This document shows positions 1 through 9,546 of a stretch of 63,125 nucleotides of DNA, piece after piece. Each line of letters begins with the position of its first letter. Position 1 is the first letter of the stretch. A program made the position numbers and the translations under genes. A model generated the notes under the pieces. That model searched no databases. It saw only the letters and a list, made by a program, of their open reading frames with translations, and was not told the DNA's origin. Origin of the DNA: Chitinophaga pinensis (GTDB taxonomy: Bacteria; Bacteroidota; Bacteroidia; UBA4408); contig CAMAVS010000012.1 in the NCBI GenBank assembly GCA_945861665.1, positions 1 through 63,125 of the forward strand, in the 5' to 3' direction.

Positions 1-2
1 AG

Positions 3-38
3 TATGATGAAGTAAACTTTGATAAATTAAAAAATTAA
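3..38 (+). CDS. C-terminal tail of an upstream gene (partial)
   Basis: The first bases are open in one frame and read YDEVNFDKLKN followed by TAA, so an upstream gene on the plus strand probably ends here. Eleven residues are too few for a family assignment. Because an insertion-sequence-like end follows within 60 bases, the gene could be the helper ATPase of an IS21-type element, but that is a guess. The frame may also be open by chance. Confidence 0.35.
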   Translation, partial: YDEVNFDKLKN

Positions 39-96
39 CTTAGCAGAATAATGCAAAAAACAACGAGTGATTATATTAAAAAATGCAGTTCAAAAT

Positions 97-142
97 GAGG
101 GGTCTCTTTACAGCGGAAAAGAGGGGTCTGTTTGCTCGGAAT
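97..142. repeat. Two imperfect direct repeats, possible insertion-sequence end
   Basis: Two copies of a roughly 22-base motif begin at 97 and 121. Both start GAGGGGTCT, continue with a TTT.C core and end CGGAA. Spaced short repeats at the ends are typical of IS21-family elements, where they bind the transposase. Both copies lie just after a gene tail and point the same way, so they may mark the edge of an element lying mostly outside the window. No transposase is visible here. Confidence 0.35.
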
Positions 143-157
143 ATCCACTAATGAAAC

Positions 158-188
158 TTCGCATAAAAATGCGAACTCGTTTTTGACA
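158..188 (+). terminator. Hairpin with T-run, possible terminator
   Basis: TTCGCAT and ATGCGAA form a perfect 7-base-pair stem around a loop of four A residues, followed shortly by CTCGTTTTT. It could end transcription of the gene whose tail lies at 3-38. The stem is short and the T-run is not immediately adjacent, so support is modest. Confidence 0.35.
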
Positions 189-253
189 GCAAACGATACT
201 GCCTGAAATGATTCGCTGCACATATGACAAAGCAAACGTAGATAAGATTACAA

Positions 254-2155
254 TTACTTATCCAGTTTTTCAAAAATGGAATTGTTGCTTTTGAATTCGG
301 GTACTATTTCTTTCATTTTTTCAACAATTTTTTCATTGTTTTGTTCATTAAATAGTTTAACCAATTGATTGATGTTTGCAGAAACTTCTTTTAAATTATA
401 TTCCATCACTTTCGCAATCATTATTTGTGAATGATATGTGGGTAATGTGTTTTCTTGGTCATTCAATAATTCTTCGTACAATTTCTCACCCGGGCGTAAT
501 CCAGTATAAATTATTTGTATGTCACGATCAATAGTAAGTCCCGAAAGGCGAATCATTTTTTTAGCTAAGTCTACTATTTTTACCGATTTACCCATATCGA
601 AAATAAATATTTCGCCACCTTGTCCCATAGCACCCGCTTCTAATACTAACTGACAGGCTTCAGGAATTGTCATAAAGTACCTTGTGATTTCAGGATGAGT
701 TATGGTAACAGGTCCTCCATTGTCAATTTGTTTTTTAAAGCGAGGAATAACTGAACCGTTTGATCCAAGTACATTTCCAAATCGGGTGGTAATAAATTTG
801 GTAGTGCTTGTTTTATTTATTGATTGAATATATATTTCCGCAATTCGTTTTGAAGCTCCCATAACATTTGTTGGATTTACAGCTTTATCAGTTGATACCA
901 TTACAAATTCTTTTACCTTATACTTTACAGAAAGGTCTGCCATATTTTTTGTCCCCAAAACATTTGTAAGGATTGCTTCCGAAGGATTGTTCTCCATCAT
1001 AGGAACATGCTTATATGCTGCCGCGTGATAAATTACTTCGGGTAAAAATGTACTAAACATATTATCCATCCTATCTTTGTTTCGTATATCACCCATTACA
1101 ACTTCAATTTCACAATTCATCGTTTTCTCTAACAACTCCAATTCAATTTCGTATAGTGGCGATTCTGCCTGATCAAGTAGTATTACTTTTTTAGGATTAA
1201 AACGTACTATTTGCCTTACAATTTCACTCCCAATAGAGCCTGCAGCACCTGTAACTAGTACTACTTTGTTTAATAATTGTTTTTTTATTTTTTCGGTATC
1301 AAGTTTAATTAGTTCGCGTCCAAGCAATTCTTCAATATTGATTTTTTTAATTTGTTTAAAACTTAATGCGCCATTTATCCATGTTGTTACAGGAGGCACA
1401 TTTAAAACTTTCGCGTTGTAAGGAAAGCACTTCTCAACAATGTCTTGTTTTTTCGCTTTGGGCATATCTTGTATTGATATGATTACGTGTGCAATAGTAT
1501 TGTCTTTTAATAAGTATTCTAATTTTTCGTATGGATAAATACCTACATCTTCTAATTTTTTTCCTGCTTTATTAGCATCATCATCAATGAATCCAAGCAC
1601 TTTATATTTTGTTCCGGCATCTCTATCAAGTGTGCGTTTTGCTATGATACCAGCTTCTCCAGCACCATAAATAAGTACATTTGTTTTTTGTTTATTGGGG
1701 TTTTTTAATTCAAAATAAACAACTTTCACTACTGTTCGGGTAGCAATCATAATAAACACCGTTGCCATATAATCGATAATGATTACTGAAAATGGTATAA
1801 AATAAAATGCATCGTAGTAAAATGTTCCCAAATTTGTGATGCATAAGAAAATGGAGCCAATTGAAATTACTGTAAATATTCGCTGAGCATCCTTTGAACT
1901 GGTATATCTTATTATTCCGGAGTAAGTTTTTCCAATGAAAAAACTAATTATGCGAATTAATAATACGTAGGAAGTAACGTATATAATATCATGAAAACTT
2001 CCTTCAGGCATTGTAAAATTAAAGCGTAAAAGGTAAGAAAGTACAATTGAAAAAATGCAGATGAATACATCTATCAAAAAAATTATCCACCGTGGTGTAT
2101 TCCCTTTAAGTATTAGCATTGTAAATATGGTTATGCAAATATAAAATAAAAACAA
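254..2155 (-). CDS. Nucleotide-sugar 4,6-dehydratase, CapD/PglF/WbpM type membrane protein
   Basis: This is a 633-residue polysaccharide biosynthesis protein. The N-terminus has about four membrane helices (roughly 23-43, 58-75, 93-111, 116-140). A first Rossmann domain begins near 159 with GAGEAG, and the catalytic SDR domain begins near 298 with GAAGSIG. The motif STDKAVNP...MGASK near 430-445 carries Met in place of the usual catalytic Tyr of YxxxK, as in the PglF/FlaA1 branch, which converts UDP-GlcNAc to a 4-keto-6-deoxy sugar. Length and order match the long membrane-anchored form. The product would feed capsule, O-antigen or glycoprotein glycan assembly; the exact substrate cannot be read from sequence. 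An internal Met at 2119 is an alternative start, because the first 12 residues are poorly conserved in character. Confidence 0.9.
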   Translation of the reverse strand: MFLFYICITIFTMLILKGNTPRWIIFLIDVFICIFSIVLSYLLRFNFTMPEGSFHDIIYVTSYVLLIRIISFFIGKTYSGIIRYTSSKDAQRIFTVISIGSIFLCITNLGTFYYDAFYFIPFSVIIIDYMATVFIMIATRTVVKVVYFELKNPNKQKTNVLIYGAGEAGIIAKRTLDRDAGTKYKVLGFIDDDANKAGKKLEDVGIYPYEKLEYLLKDNTIAHVIISIQDMPKAKKQDIVEKCFPYNAKVLNVPPVTTWINGALSFKQIKKINIEELLGRELIKLDTEKIKKQLLNKVVLVTGAAGSIGSEIVRQIVRFNPKKVILLDQAESPLYEIELELLEKTMNCEIEVVMGDIRNKDRMDNMFSTFLPEVIYHAAAYKHVPMMENNPSEAILTNVLGTKNMADLSVKYKVKEFVMVSTDKAVNPTNVMGASKRIAEIYIQSINKTSTTKFITTRFGNVLGSNGSVIPRFKKQIDNGGPVTITHPEITRYFMTIPEACQLVLEAGAMGQGGEIFIFDMGKSVKIVDLAKKMIRLSGLTIDRDIQIIYTGLRPGEKLYEELLNDQENTLPTYHSQIMIAKVMEYNLKEVSANINQLVKLFNEQNNEKIVEKMKEIVPEFKSNNSIFEKLDK

Positions 2156-2377
2156 CGCTTTGTTGTTAATGGATGCTATATAGTAAGAATTAATGAAAAT
2201 GATTTTTTAGTAAAGCTCCATTTTTAAATCAAGAACAATTTGCGCGAACCCCTTGTTATATTAAGGATAGACTCGCATTCTACTTTCAAATACATTGATG
2301 CATTTATTCCGGTATTAAGGCAATTAGAAAAAAAGTAATAAATGACTATTATGTAAGCTCAAATTCAAGCAATTTTA

Positions 2378-2385
2378 TACATTTG
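2378..2385 (+). promoter_or_regulatory. Bacteroidota-type -7 element upstream of gcvT
   Basis: TACATTTG matches the phylum -7 consensus TANNTTTG and lies 31 bases before the gcvT ATG. I see no clear -33 TTTG at the usual 19-21 base distance, so the call rests on the -7 box and its position. The rest of the 2156-2416 gap shows no gene or RNA I recognise. Confidence 0.45.
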
Positions 2386-2416
2386 TTCTCATAAAAATAA
2401 TTTTATTATATACTTT

Positions 2417-3502
2417 ATGAAAAATACTGCATTATCAAACAAACATATATCATTGGGAGCTAAAATGGTTCATTTTGCTGGATTTAGTATGCCTGTATCT
2501 TACGCAGGTTTAAATGAAGAACATTTAACAGTAAGAAATGGAGTAGGAGTTTTTGATGTTTCGCATATGGGTGAATTTATGTTGAAAGGCGAAAATGCTC
2601 TTGATTTGCTTCAGCGAGTTACAAGCAATGATGTTTCGAAGTTAACGGATGGAAAAATCCAATACTCTTGCTTACCAAATGATAAAGGTGGAATTGTGGA
2701 TGACTTGTTAGTGTATCGATACACACAAAATGAGTATTATTTAGTTGTGAATGCAGGCAATATTGATAAAGATTGGAATTGGATAATGCAACACAATACT
2801 TATGGAGTTGAGATGACAAATATGTCAGATCAAATGAGTTTGTTAGCTGTACAAGGACCTAAGGCAATTGCTACGTTGCAGAAACTTACGGATGTTAATT
2901 TCAGTTCATTGGAATATTATTCTTACATAGTTGGAACGTTAGCGGGAATTGATAATGTTATTATTTCAAATACAGGTTATACCGGTTCCGGTGGATTTGA
3001 ATTGTATGTGACGAACAATGATGCCGAAAAATTATGGGATGCTGTTTTCGAAGCAGGTGCTGAATTTGGTATAAAACCTATAGGGTTGGGTGCAAGAGAT
3101 ACACTGCGACTTGAAATGGGTTTTTGTTTGTACGGTAATGATATTGACGATACAACATCGCCTATTGAGGCAGGATTAGGTTGGATAACTAAATTCACAA
3201 AGGATTTTGTTAATTCTAAAGCATTGCTCGAACAAAAGGAAAAAGGTGTATCACAAAAATTAGTTGGTTTTGAGATGATTGAAAGAGGTATTCCTCGCCA
3301 CGATTACGAAATAATCGATACTTCCGGTAATATTATTGGTAAGGTTACTTCTGGTACACAATCGCCATCTTTGCAAAAAGCCATTGGATTAGGGTATGTA
3401 AGCATTGCATTTTCAAAACCTGATACAGAAATCTTCATTAAAATTCGTGATAAAGCAATTAAGGCAAAAGTTTGTAAGATTCCCTTTCTTAAAAAATCTT
3501 AA
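2417..3502 (+). CDS. gcvT: Aminomethyltransferase, glycine cleavage T-protein
   Basis: This 361-residue protein has the typical length of GcvT. The T-protein takes the methylamine group carried on lipoylated H-protein, releases ammonia and transfers the one-carbon unit to tetrahydrofolate. Visible family features are FDVSHMGEF near residue 50, [11 protein letters not shown] near 90 (including the Asp implicated in catalysis), [13 protein letters not shown] near 190 and [13 protein letters not shown] near 225. A C-terminal barrel domain has the [10 protein letters not shown] motif. The gene stands alone; gcvH and gcvP are not in the window. It ends convergently with apaG, the two stop codons sharing a TTAA. 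Confidence 0.95.
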   Translation: MKNTALSNKHISLGAKMVHFAGFSMPVSYAGLNEEHLTVRNGVGVFDVSHMGEFMLKGENALDLLQRVTSNDVSKLTDGKIQYSCLPNDKGGIVDDLLVYRYTQNEYYLVVNAGNIDKDWNWIMQHNTYGVEMTNMSDQMSLLAVQGPKAIATLQKLTDVNFSSLEYYSYIVGTLAGIDNVIISNTGYTGSGGFELYVTNNDAEKLWDAVFEAGAEFGIKPIGLGARDTLRLEMGFCLYGNDIDDTTSPIEAGLGWITKFTKDFVNSKALLEQKEKGVSQKLVGFEMIERGIPRHDYEIIDTSGNIIGKVTSGTQSPSLQKAIGLGYVSIAFSKPDTEIFIKIRDKAIKAKVCKIPFLKKS

Positions 3503-3885
3503 TTAAAACGGTAGGGAACTATTAGTTGAAAATTTGGAATGGTTACTTCGAATGTTTGGGTATCGGCCATTCGTTGCATAAGATAAGTTCCTTGCATACT
3601 ACCAATTTCAGTTGTTAAATTGCATCCGGAGGAGTATTGGTACATTTCTCCAGGTTGAATTTCCGGTTGTTCTCCTACAACACCTTTTCCTTCCACTTCG
3701 CTATGAATGCCTGCAGAATCATAAATAACCCAATGTCTTCTAAGGAGTCTAACACTATAGCTGCTGATGTTTTCAATAGTAATGAGGTAAGTGAAAAAAT
3801 AATGTTTTGATTCAGGTCGTGAATAATCTTCGCGATATTGGTGCTGAACAGAAATTTTTATTCCTTGAGTAACTTTTACTTCCAT
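3499..3885 (-). CDS. apaG: ApaG-domain protein
   Basis: This 128-residue protein is the size of a stand-alone ApaG, a fibronectin-III-like beta-sandwich. Family landmarks are the opening [32 protein letters not shown] and the C-terminal GSMQGTYLM turn. ApaG has been linked to Co2+/Mg2+ homeostasis in enterobacteria, but its biochemical role is unsettled, so only the family call is firm. It lies 52 bases downstream of the T9SS plug-like gene on the same strand and could be co-transcribed with it. Confidence 0.92.
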   Translation of the reverse strand: MEVKVTQGIKISVQHQYREDYSRPESKHYFFTYLITIENISSYSVRLLRRHWVIYDSAGIHSEVEGKGVVGEQPEIQPGEMYQYSSGCNLTTEIGSMQGTYLMQRMADTQTFEVTIPNFQLIVPYRFN

Positions 3886-3937
3886 TGCTATTAAAAATTA
3901 TGACAAGTATAACATACTTTTAGCTTAAACCAAAAAA

Positions 3938-5257
3938 TTATCGATTGGTTAAAATAGAATTTACTCTTTTACAGGCAATAAGCTGATCGTAAAAAACACC
4001 TATTGTTCGGTGGTATACTAGTATAAGGTAATCGTTTTCTGATTCACTGTGATTTCCTTCAATAAAGCTTGCGTTACCTGTTTTTTCTTCATCTTTTAAA
4101 AATACATATTCATAATTGTATATACCTTGTTTTAAATTTGCTATTAATGTATAACGCCTATGTTTTTCATCATAAATCATTTTAAATTTTTGTTGATATT
4201 GCCAATCGCTTAAACCGCCAAAAACATATATATTCCCATTTGTAACAGGAATGTCATAGGGCAGAAAAAAATGCACATTCACATAATCGCAGTCTGTACT
4301 AGCATTTCTAGCAAATTCACCTTGTATAGAATACCTGCCATTTATATCACTTCGTGTGATGTATCTTTTATACGAGCGACTTTCATCGTTAAGCAAATAT
4401 ACGTGCGCTTGCTTTAATGAATCATATTCAAAATAATTAATATTCTCAGTTTTGAGCTTCAAAGATTTGCAATTAAAATACCTAAACTCATTTTCTGCAT
4501 TGAATACATTGTCTTCATCAAAATCATATACAAGTTGGTCTTGTTTAGTAAACAACGGTTTTAGTTTAGTTATATAATTATCGAACCTGTCGTTTTGCAT
4601 TAAAACAACCTTAATGTCTTCATAAGGGTTTGCGATCGTGTAGCCTTGATAGTTAATATTAAAATCAATTTCTTGTTTATTGTTTCTATCGCTGATTATG
4701 CTTGCTTGATGTATTCTAGCATCAATTGTAACCTTTGATTCATATACCATAAAACGTCTACTAATAATAACATCTTCGCTGTTACCATTCATAAATACTT
4801 TCAACACATAATTGCCCGATTTGGTAATTTTCATTACATCAGTCGGGAAAACAAGTTGGTAATGTATATATGTAGGAATTGTATTAAAGGAATTTCTGTA
4901 ATCGGAAATGAGTTCATCTTGGTAGCCATCAATATAGTAAGTTGGTGAAATATTGGTCGGATTCCAGTCCATATCACAATGGATAATGCTGTAACTGTAC
5001 TGCTTGATGTTTATGTCAATGTCATCAAATCCAAGTTTTAATTTTTCCTCTGAATTTAGTTCAATAATTGGCGAGGTTAGTTCCCAACTGCTCATAGCAA
5101 GCTGAACAGTTCGGATATTCGGTTTGTAAACAGCATTTTCGTACCTAAAAAAATCTTTCTTGAAATAATCGTATGTACTATCATTTTGTGCAAATATATA
5201 GGTAGAGAATAGTTGTATGAAAAATAAAATTGTGACAATTTTTTTTAGTTTATTCAT
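3938..5257 (-). CDS. Type IX secretion plug-like protein (DUF5103 family)
   Basis: This 439-residue protein has a cleavable signal peptide (1-23, ending YIFAQ). The first domain has the conserved pattern of the DUF5103/T9SS plug family: YENAVYKPNIRTVQL, then IIELNSEEKLKLGFDDID, YSYSIIHCDMDWNP and SYRNSFNTIPTYIHYQ-like segments. The later half is beta-rich and ends in a region resembling other plug proteins. In Flavobacterium johnsoniae a protein of this family closes the periplasmic side of the SprA translocon. By homology this one should act in the periplasm with the outer-membrane translocon, fitting the four cargo proteins in the window. It starts one base after the head-GIN lipoprotein stop, implying an operon. 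Confidence 0.85.
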   Translation of the reverse strand: MNKLKKIVTILFFIQLFSTYIFAQNDSTYDYFKKDFFRYENAVYKPNIRTVQLAMSSWELTSPIIELNSEEKLKLGFDDIDINIKQYSYSIIHCDMDWNPTNISPTYYIDGYQDELISDYRNSFNTIPTYIHYQLVFPTDVMKITKSGNYVLKVFMNGNSEDVIISRRFMVYESKVTIDARIHQASIISDRNNKQEIDFNINYQGYTIANPYEDIKVVLMQNDRFDNYITKLKPLFTKQDQLVYDFDEDNVFNAENEFRYFNCKSLKLKTENINYFEYDSLKQAHVYLLNDESRSYKRYITRSDINGRYSIQGEFARNASTDCDYVNVHFFLPYDIPVTNGNIYVFGGLSDWQYQQKFKMIYDEKHRRYTLIANLKQGIYNYEYVFLKDEEKTGNASFIEGNHSESENDYLILVYHRTIGVFYDQLIACKRVNSILTNR

Positions 5258-5258
5258 T

Positions 5259-5996
5259 TTAAATTCGCTTTAATTTTCCTGTGCCTTTTAATATAGGGTC
5301 TCGAACAACGGGTGTTCCTTTGTAATAAATATCGCCTGAATAACCCAAGGTCACATCCAATAAATCGGTAGTCCAAACATAGCAGTCGCCTGTTGAATTT
5401 GAAATTACAGAAGTATATTTGCTAGCTAAGTCTTCTAGATGAATATAACCGTTTCCTGCATTGTAAATAAAGCTGTCGTTTGTTTTTCCGGTGATTACAA
5501 TGTCAGATGGGCCAGTACCAAGAGCTACTACTAATACTTTTACATCCAATGCCAGTTGAATTTTCCCTGCACCATTTTCTGTATAAAAGGTAAATAAGGA
5601 ATCTTTTAATGTATTTGTTGTTGATATATCACCCGCACCTGTATAAAAGAGTTTTGTTATTTTTTTGAAAGTGAGATAGGCAGTAATTGTTTTTTTTAAA
5701 CTTCTTGAAAAATTACAAATGTTTGTGTTTTTAATTGTTAGTTTCCCGTCTTTAATAGTGCTTTCAATACCATTCAATAATTTTTCCCCTGCTTCAAAGC
5801 GTATAGTGTTTTCAGTTCCTTGGGTTAAAACCAAGTTGATTTTATTTTCTAAAATTATTTCTGAAAAATCAGAGAGAGTCCTATTTGACTCCCCCTGACT
5901 TCCTGTTCTTTTTAAACAATCGCAGCGATGATCTTTTTCGCAAGAAAGAAACACGAAAGATGTTAATATAAATAGAATCAGCGATTTACGATACAT
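5259..5996 (-). CDS. Head-GIN domain lipoprotein (DUF2807)
   Basis: This 245-residue protein begins with a lipoprotein signal peptide whose lipobox ends at Cys19 (TSFVFLSC). A single DUF2807 'head GIN' domain follows: FSEIILENKINLVLTQG near 45-60, then repeating short beta strands with TGAGDI, NGAGKIQL, GTGPSDIVITG and NAGNGYIHL turns. This is a beta-helix-like fold common in Bacteroidota envelopes and of unknown function. It sits just upstream of the T9SS plug-like gene. The family call is secure; the function is unknown. Confidence 0.87.
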   Translation of the reverse strand: MYRKSLILFILTSFVFLSCEKDHRCDCLKRTGSQGESNRTLSDFSEIILENKINLVLTQGTENTIRFEAGEKLLNGIESTIKDGKLTIKNTNICNFSRSLKKTITAYLTFKKITKLFYTGAGDISTTNTLKDSLFTFYTENGAGKIQLALDVKVLVVALGTGPSDIVITGKTNDSFIYNAGNGYIHLEDLASKYTSVISNSTGDCYVWTTDLLDVTLGYSGDIYYKGTPVVRDPILKGTGKLKRI

Positions 5997-6059
5997 TCAG
6001 TAAGTAAAAGTTATTTTATGTAAAATTATTAATTTTTAGTGACTCAACACTGAAATAAT

Positions 6060-6067
6060 TAGCTTTG
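6060..6067 (+). promoter_or_regulatory. Bacteroidota-type -7 element upstream of holA
   Basis: TAGCTTTG matches TANNTTTG and lies 16 bases before the holA ATG at 6084, giving a very short leader. No TTTG is visible at the -33 distance. Confidence 0.45.
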
Positions 6068-6083
6068 TGATTTAGTATCAAAA

Positions 6084-7136
6084 ATGGCAAAAAAATCATT
6101 TGAAGAGTTATTGGTTGATTTGAAAAGTAAAAATTTTAGTCCCATTTATTTTTTGGAGGGAGAGGAATCCTATTTTATTGATTTTATTGGCGATTACATT
6201 ACCGAAAATGCCTTGGATGGGGTCGACAAGGAATTCAATCAAACTATTTTGTATGGAAAGGAAACCGATATGGCCACTGTATTGAACAGCGCCAAAAGAT
6301 TTCCGATGATGGCGGATAAACAGCTTGTGTTGATTCGTGAAGCACAAGAGGTTAAGGATATTGATAAAGTTGTTAAGGTAAAGATCAATGGAAAAGAGCA
6401 GGAGTTGAGTTTATTGGAAGAGTATGCAAAAAATGCATTGTCTTCCACAATTCTTGTTTTTTGCTACAAATATAAATCACTTGATAAACGCAAATCGCTA
6501 AGTAAAACATTGTTAAAATTTGGTGTTGTTTTTACTTCTGAAAAACTTTACGATAATAAAATACCCGCTTGGATAGAATCCTATTGCAAGAAAAAAAAGA
6601 TTGGTATTACTCCTAAAGCATCTGTATTGCTTACAGAGTATGTTGGAAATGATTTGTCGCGTATTGTAAATGAGTTGGATAAATTAGTGATAAACAAGAA
6701 GACCGGGGAAGATATAAACGATGAAGATATTCGAAACAATATTGGTATTAGTAAAGATTATAATGTATTCGAATTGCAAAATGCCATTGCACGAAAGGAT
6801 GTTCTAAAAGCAAATCAAATAGTAAATCATTTTGCAGCAAATGAAAAGGAGAATCCTATGCCAATGGTAATGGGTATACTGTACAGTTATTTTAGTAAGC
6901 TCATTTTATATCATACTTCTCCTGATAAGTCGCAATCAAGTATAGCATCGCTTTTAAAAGTAAATCCCTTTTTTGTGAAGGATTATGAAATAGCTGCAAA
7001 AAACTATCCACCTGCAAAGCTTATTCGTATTGTATCCTACCTACGTGAGTATGATTTAAAATCAAAGGGTGTAGATGCAGGCGAAATTGAAAAGGGTGAA
7101 CTTTACAAAGAACTTATTTTCAAAATGCTGCATTGA
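6084..7136 (+). CDS. holA: DNA polymerase III subunit delta
   Basis: This 350-residue protein is the normal size for the clamp-loader delta subunit, which opens the sliding clamp at the replication fork. The N-terminal AAA-like domain starts with IYFLEGEESYFID near 21-33, a family hallmark. The middle contains LLTEYVGNDLSRIVNELDKL near 185-205 and ISKDYNVFELQNAIARKD near 225. A C-terminal helical collar domain follows. It is a single-gene unit, convergent with the GNAT gene downstream. Confidence 0.93.
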   Translation: MAKKSFEELLVDLKSKNFSPIYFLEGEESYFIDFIGDYITENALDGVDKEFNQTILYGKETDMATVLNSAKRFPMMADKQLVLIREAQEVKDIDKVVKVKINGKEQELSLLEEYAKNALSSTILVFCYKYKSLDKRKSLSKTLLKFGVVFTSEKLYDNKIPAWIESYCKKKKIGITPKASVLLTEYVGNDLSRIVNELDKLVINKKTGEDINDEDIRNNIGISKDYNVFELQNAIARKDVLKANQIVNHFAANEKENPMPMVMGILYSYFSKLILYHTSPDKSQSSIASLLKVNPFFVKDYEIAAKNYPPAKLIRIVSYLREYDLKSKGVDAGEIEKGELYKELIFKMLH

Positions 7137-7151
7137 GTTTTTGAGCATTGA

Positions 7152-7643
7152 TTATTTCAGCATTTTTTGCAAAAAAGTAACATCCAATAATTTCCCGAAT
7201 TTTAATCCTGCTTTTTTCATCGTGCCCATTACCTCAAAGTTTTGTTGTTTATGCAAATAAATGCTGTGTTCATTGCCTTCAGTAATGCGGGCAATTATGG
7301 AAACGAGATTCGTTTCTGTTGCAAGAGCTAGTATCTGTGCTAGCAATTGTTGTCCAATACCTTTTCCTCGGTATTTTTTGTCAATGTAAAGTGCCATTTC
7401 AGCAGTAATATCGTATGCGCTTCTGTCCGACCATTTGTTTAATGCAGCAAATCCAACTACAATATCATTCATTTCAGCAATAATAACCGGATGGTCGTTA
7501 TCACGCTCCATTAGCCAGTCGGTATTGTTTTCGATGGTACGGGCTTCTGTATGAAAGGTAGCGGTGGTATTTAAAATAGCATCGTTGTAAATGTCATTGA
7601 TGTAGGGAAGGTAGTTTAATGTGGCCGAACGAATATGTAACAT
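7152..7643 (-). CDS. GNAT N-acetyltransferase, phosphinothricin-acetyltransferase-like
   Basis: This 163-residue GNAT protein has the acetyl-CoA-binding loop KYRGKGIGQQLL near 88-100 and a following IARITEGN...H segment. The N-terminal IRSATLNYLPYINDIYN and the ITEGNEHSIYLHKQQNFEVMGTM stretch are characteristic of the Pat/YncA branch, whose members acetylate small amines or methionine derivatives. The substrate cannot be read from sequence. It is the last gene of the dxs operon, six bases after mazG. Confidence 0.88.
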   Translation of the reverse strand: MLHIRSATLNYLPYINDIYNDAILNTTATFHTEARTIENNTDWLMERDNDHPVIIAEMNDIVVGFAALNKWSDRSAYDITAEMALYIDKKYRGKGIGQQLLAQILALATETNLVSIIARITEGNEHSIYLHKQQNFEVMGTMKKAGLKFGKLLDVTFLQKMLK

Positions 7644-7649
7644 AGGTAT

Positions 7650-7976
7650 TTATTTTAGCTTTTCATTGTTTTTATGACGGTCAGCATCACGGGATGTTTT
7701 CTTTTCCAAATTTTTAGCCAATGCTTCAGTAAGATTTATTCCCGTTTGGTTTGCTAGGCAGATTGTAACAAACAATACATCGGCAAGCTCATCTGCCAGG
7801 TTTTTATTTGCGTCAGTCTCTTTAAAGGATTGTTCACCATAGGTACGTGAAATAATGCGAGCTACTTCTCCTACCTCTTCAGTAAGTATTGCCATGTTGG
7901 TAAGTTCATTAAAGTAACGAACACCGTTTGTATTAATCCAATTGTCAACTGTTTTTTGCGCTCCTGAAATAGTCAT
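7650..7976 (-). CDS. MazG-type nucleotide pyrophosphohydrolase
   Basis: This 108-residue, all-alpha protein is the size of single-domain MazG/iMazG proteins, which hydrolyse (d)NTPs to monophosphates in house-cleaning. The metal-binding motif is visible as EEVGEVARI near 30-38 followed by LADELADVLFVTICLA near 60-75 (the E-x-x-E...E-x-x-D arrangement). C-terminal residues KKTSRDADRH are basic. One base separates it from the upstream hydrolase stop, so the genes are translationally close. Confidence 0.88.
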   Translation of the reverse strand: MTISGAQKTVDNWINTNGVRYFNELTNMAILTEEVGEVARIISRTYGEQSFKETDANKNLADELADVLFVTICLANQTGINLTEALAKNLEKKTSRDADRHKNNEKLK

Positions 7977-7977
7977 A

Positions 7978-8880
7978 TTATTTTAGTATAAAATTTAAAA
8001 GAGTGTTGTTATACTCCCGAAACCCTAAGGTTTGTGGAATAGTTCCATGCTCTGCACCAGTTATTCTCACTGGTACTCCATTTGTTCCTGAGTAATTTTT
8101 AAATATTATCTCACCATGTGAAGTAATGCTTAAAAAGCTATCGTCAATACCATGCATCCATAAAAAGGGTTTTTTTATTTTTTTTATTTCTTCGGCATTA
8201 TCTATTTTGAGATCGGTAAAGTAGGATGCAGGTAAATTAAGTTTTGCCGCATCTTGTACCATTACTGCAGAAGAGGCAAATGGCGCTTCGAGTATTATTT
8301 TTGAAGGAGTCATCATGCCAGAATTTGCAGCCAGTTCACAGGTTGGTGCTGATCCTAAACTAAAACCATACATTACTAATCGTTCGTTACTTAGCCCTTT
8401 TAGTTTCAGCCACTGTAATCCAGCGGTCACATCGGCATACATCCCTTCTTCTGTTGGTTTCCCTTGTGATAAGCCATAACCTCTGTAGTCTATCATTAAT
8501 ACACCAAAGCGATTTTTCCAGCCAGTATTTGCCATTAATTTTGCCCGTTGCCAATAAAAATCATTATGGTCGCGAGTCCCATGATTGTATACAATTACAG
8601 TATCTGTTGATATTTTGCTCATGTCACCGATATATACAGCGTAAATAACGGTGGAGTTATTTTCTTCATCAGCTTGAGAGTTTAAAGTAAATTCTGTTAT
8701 TAAGCTAGAGGGTATTTTATAGCTGCTGTCTAGGATAAAATCAACTTCTCCCTTGTAGTCATCGTATAAATATTGTTTAATGGTATTGTCGTTATTAAAT
8801 AAATTAGCATCTAAGCGCAAGCACGATGAAAAGATACTTAATGAAAGTACAAAAGTTACAGATATGTTTTTTTTTTTCAT
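7978..8880 (-). CDS. Alpha/beta hydrolase lipoprotein
   Basis: This 300-residue protein has a lipobox ending at Cys20 (SIFSSC), so it should be membrane-anchored outside the cytoplasm. The hydrolase fold shows VIVYNHGTRDHN (oxyanion-side HG) near 115, the nucleophile elbow GFSLGS near 170, the acid in HGIDDSFL near 245 and the catalytic His in GAEHGTIP near 278. This resembles the FrsA/YqiA-like serine hydrolases annotated simply as alpha/beta hydrolases. The substrate is unknown. It is embedded in the dxs operon with three bases to its upstream neighbour. Confidence 0.88.
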   Translation of the reverse strand: MKKKNISVTFVLSLSIFSSCLRLDANLFNNDNTIKQYLYDDYKGEVDFILDSSYKIPSSLITEFTLNSQADEENNSTVIYAVYIGDMSKISTDTVIVYNHGTRDHNDFYWQRAKLMANTGWKNRFGVLMIDYRGYGLSQGKPTEEGMYADVTAGLQWLKLKGLSNERLVMYGFSLGSAPTCELAANSGMMTPSKIILEAPFASSAVMVQDAAKLNLPASYFTDLKIDNAEEIKKIKKPFLWMHGIDDSFLSITSHGEIIFKNYSGTNGVPVRITGAEHGTIPQTLGFREYNNTLLNFILK

Positions 8881-8883
8881 TCG

Positions 8884-9546
8884 TTAAAATGTTCTTGAAA
8901 TGCCAATATAAATACCTATTACACCCTTTGAGCCGAATGGGTTATAATAGTCAGCGACCACAAAATTATTTCTTAAATTTGGTGAAATATACTTTAATTC
9001 GAGGTTGTAATTCCATTTTTGTTTTACAAAGGTATGTCCAATTTGAGGAGCAAAGAAATAGTGATTTATTTGTTTTTCATTGTGTGCTTTTGTTTTGGTA
9101 AAGTCCAACCAGTTAATCATTCCCGCGTAGATATAGTTTTTACTTTTACTATAATTCCAATAAAAATTCAGGTCTAATTGCGGAAATAATCGCGCGTCCG
9201 ATTTAAATTGATGACACATAAAATTAAGCGCAGGCGAAGCACTAATACCTATTTTTAAGCTATCGTTTTTGTATAATTGCTGAACTATACCAATATCGGT
9301 TTGGAAATTGCCAAACAGTGCAGAGGTTGTATGTATACTTCCAAATACTGTAGTTTTGTCTGTAATCCCTTGACCATAAACGATACTTGTAAACGGAATA
9401 GGAATAACGGCATTCCCATATCGAATTAATTCACCACCCAATGATAAATTTAATGCTTTCTCTTTTTTTTGTAATGGTTTCACAAAACGCGAAGGAGCAC
9501 AAGAGTATATGAATAAAAAGAAGAATGCGATTTTAAATAATTTCAT
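8884..9546 (-). CDS. Outer-membrane-like lipoprotein of unknown function
   Basis: I do not recognise a named family. The 220-residue protein starts with a lipoprotein signal peptide (MKLFKIAFFFLFIYSC, Cys16) and continues with alternating hydrophobic/polar strands such as NLSLGGELIRYGN, DIGIVQQLYK and GVIGIYIGISRTF. It ends in Phe, as many outer-membrane beta proteins do. It overlaps the NUDIX gene by four bases, so the two are translationally coupled. A beta-barrel-like structure is inference. Confidence 0.75.
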   Translation of the reverse strand: MKLFKIAFFFLFIYSCAPSRFVKPLQKKEKALNLSLGGELIRYGNAVIPIPFTSIVYGQGITDKTTVFGSIHTTSALFGNFQTDIGIVQQLYKNDSLKIGISASPALNFMCHQFKSDARLFPQLDLNFYWNYSKSKNYIYAGMINWLDFTKTKAHNEKQINHYFFAPQIGHTFVKQKWNYNLELKYISPNLRNNFVVADYYNPFGSKGVIGIYIGISRTF

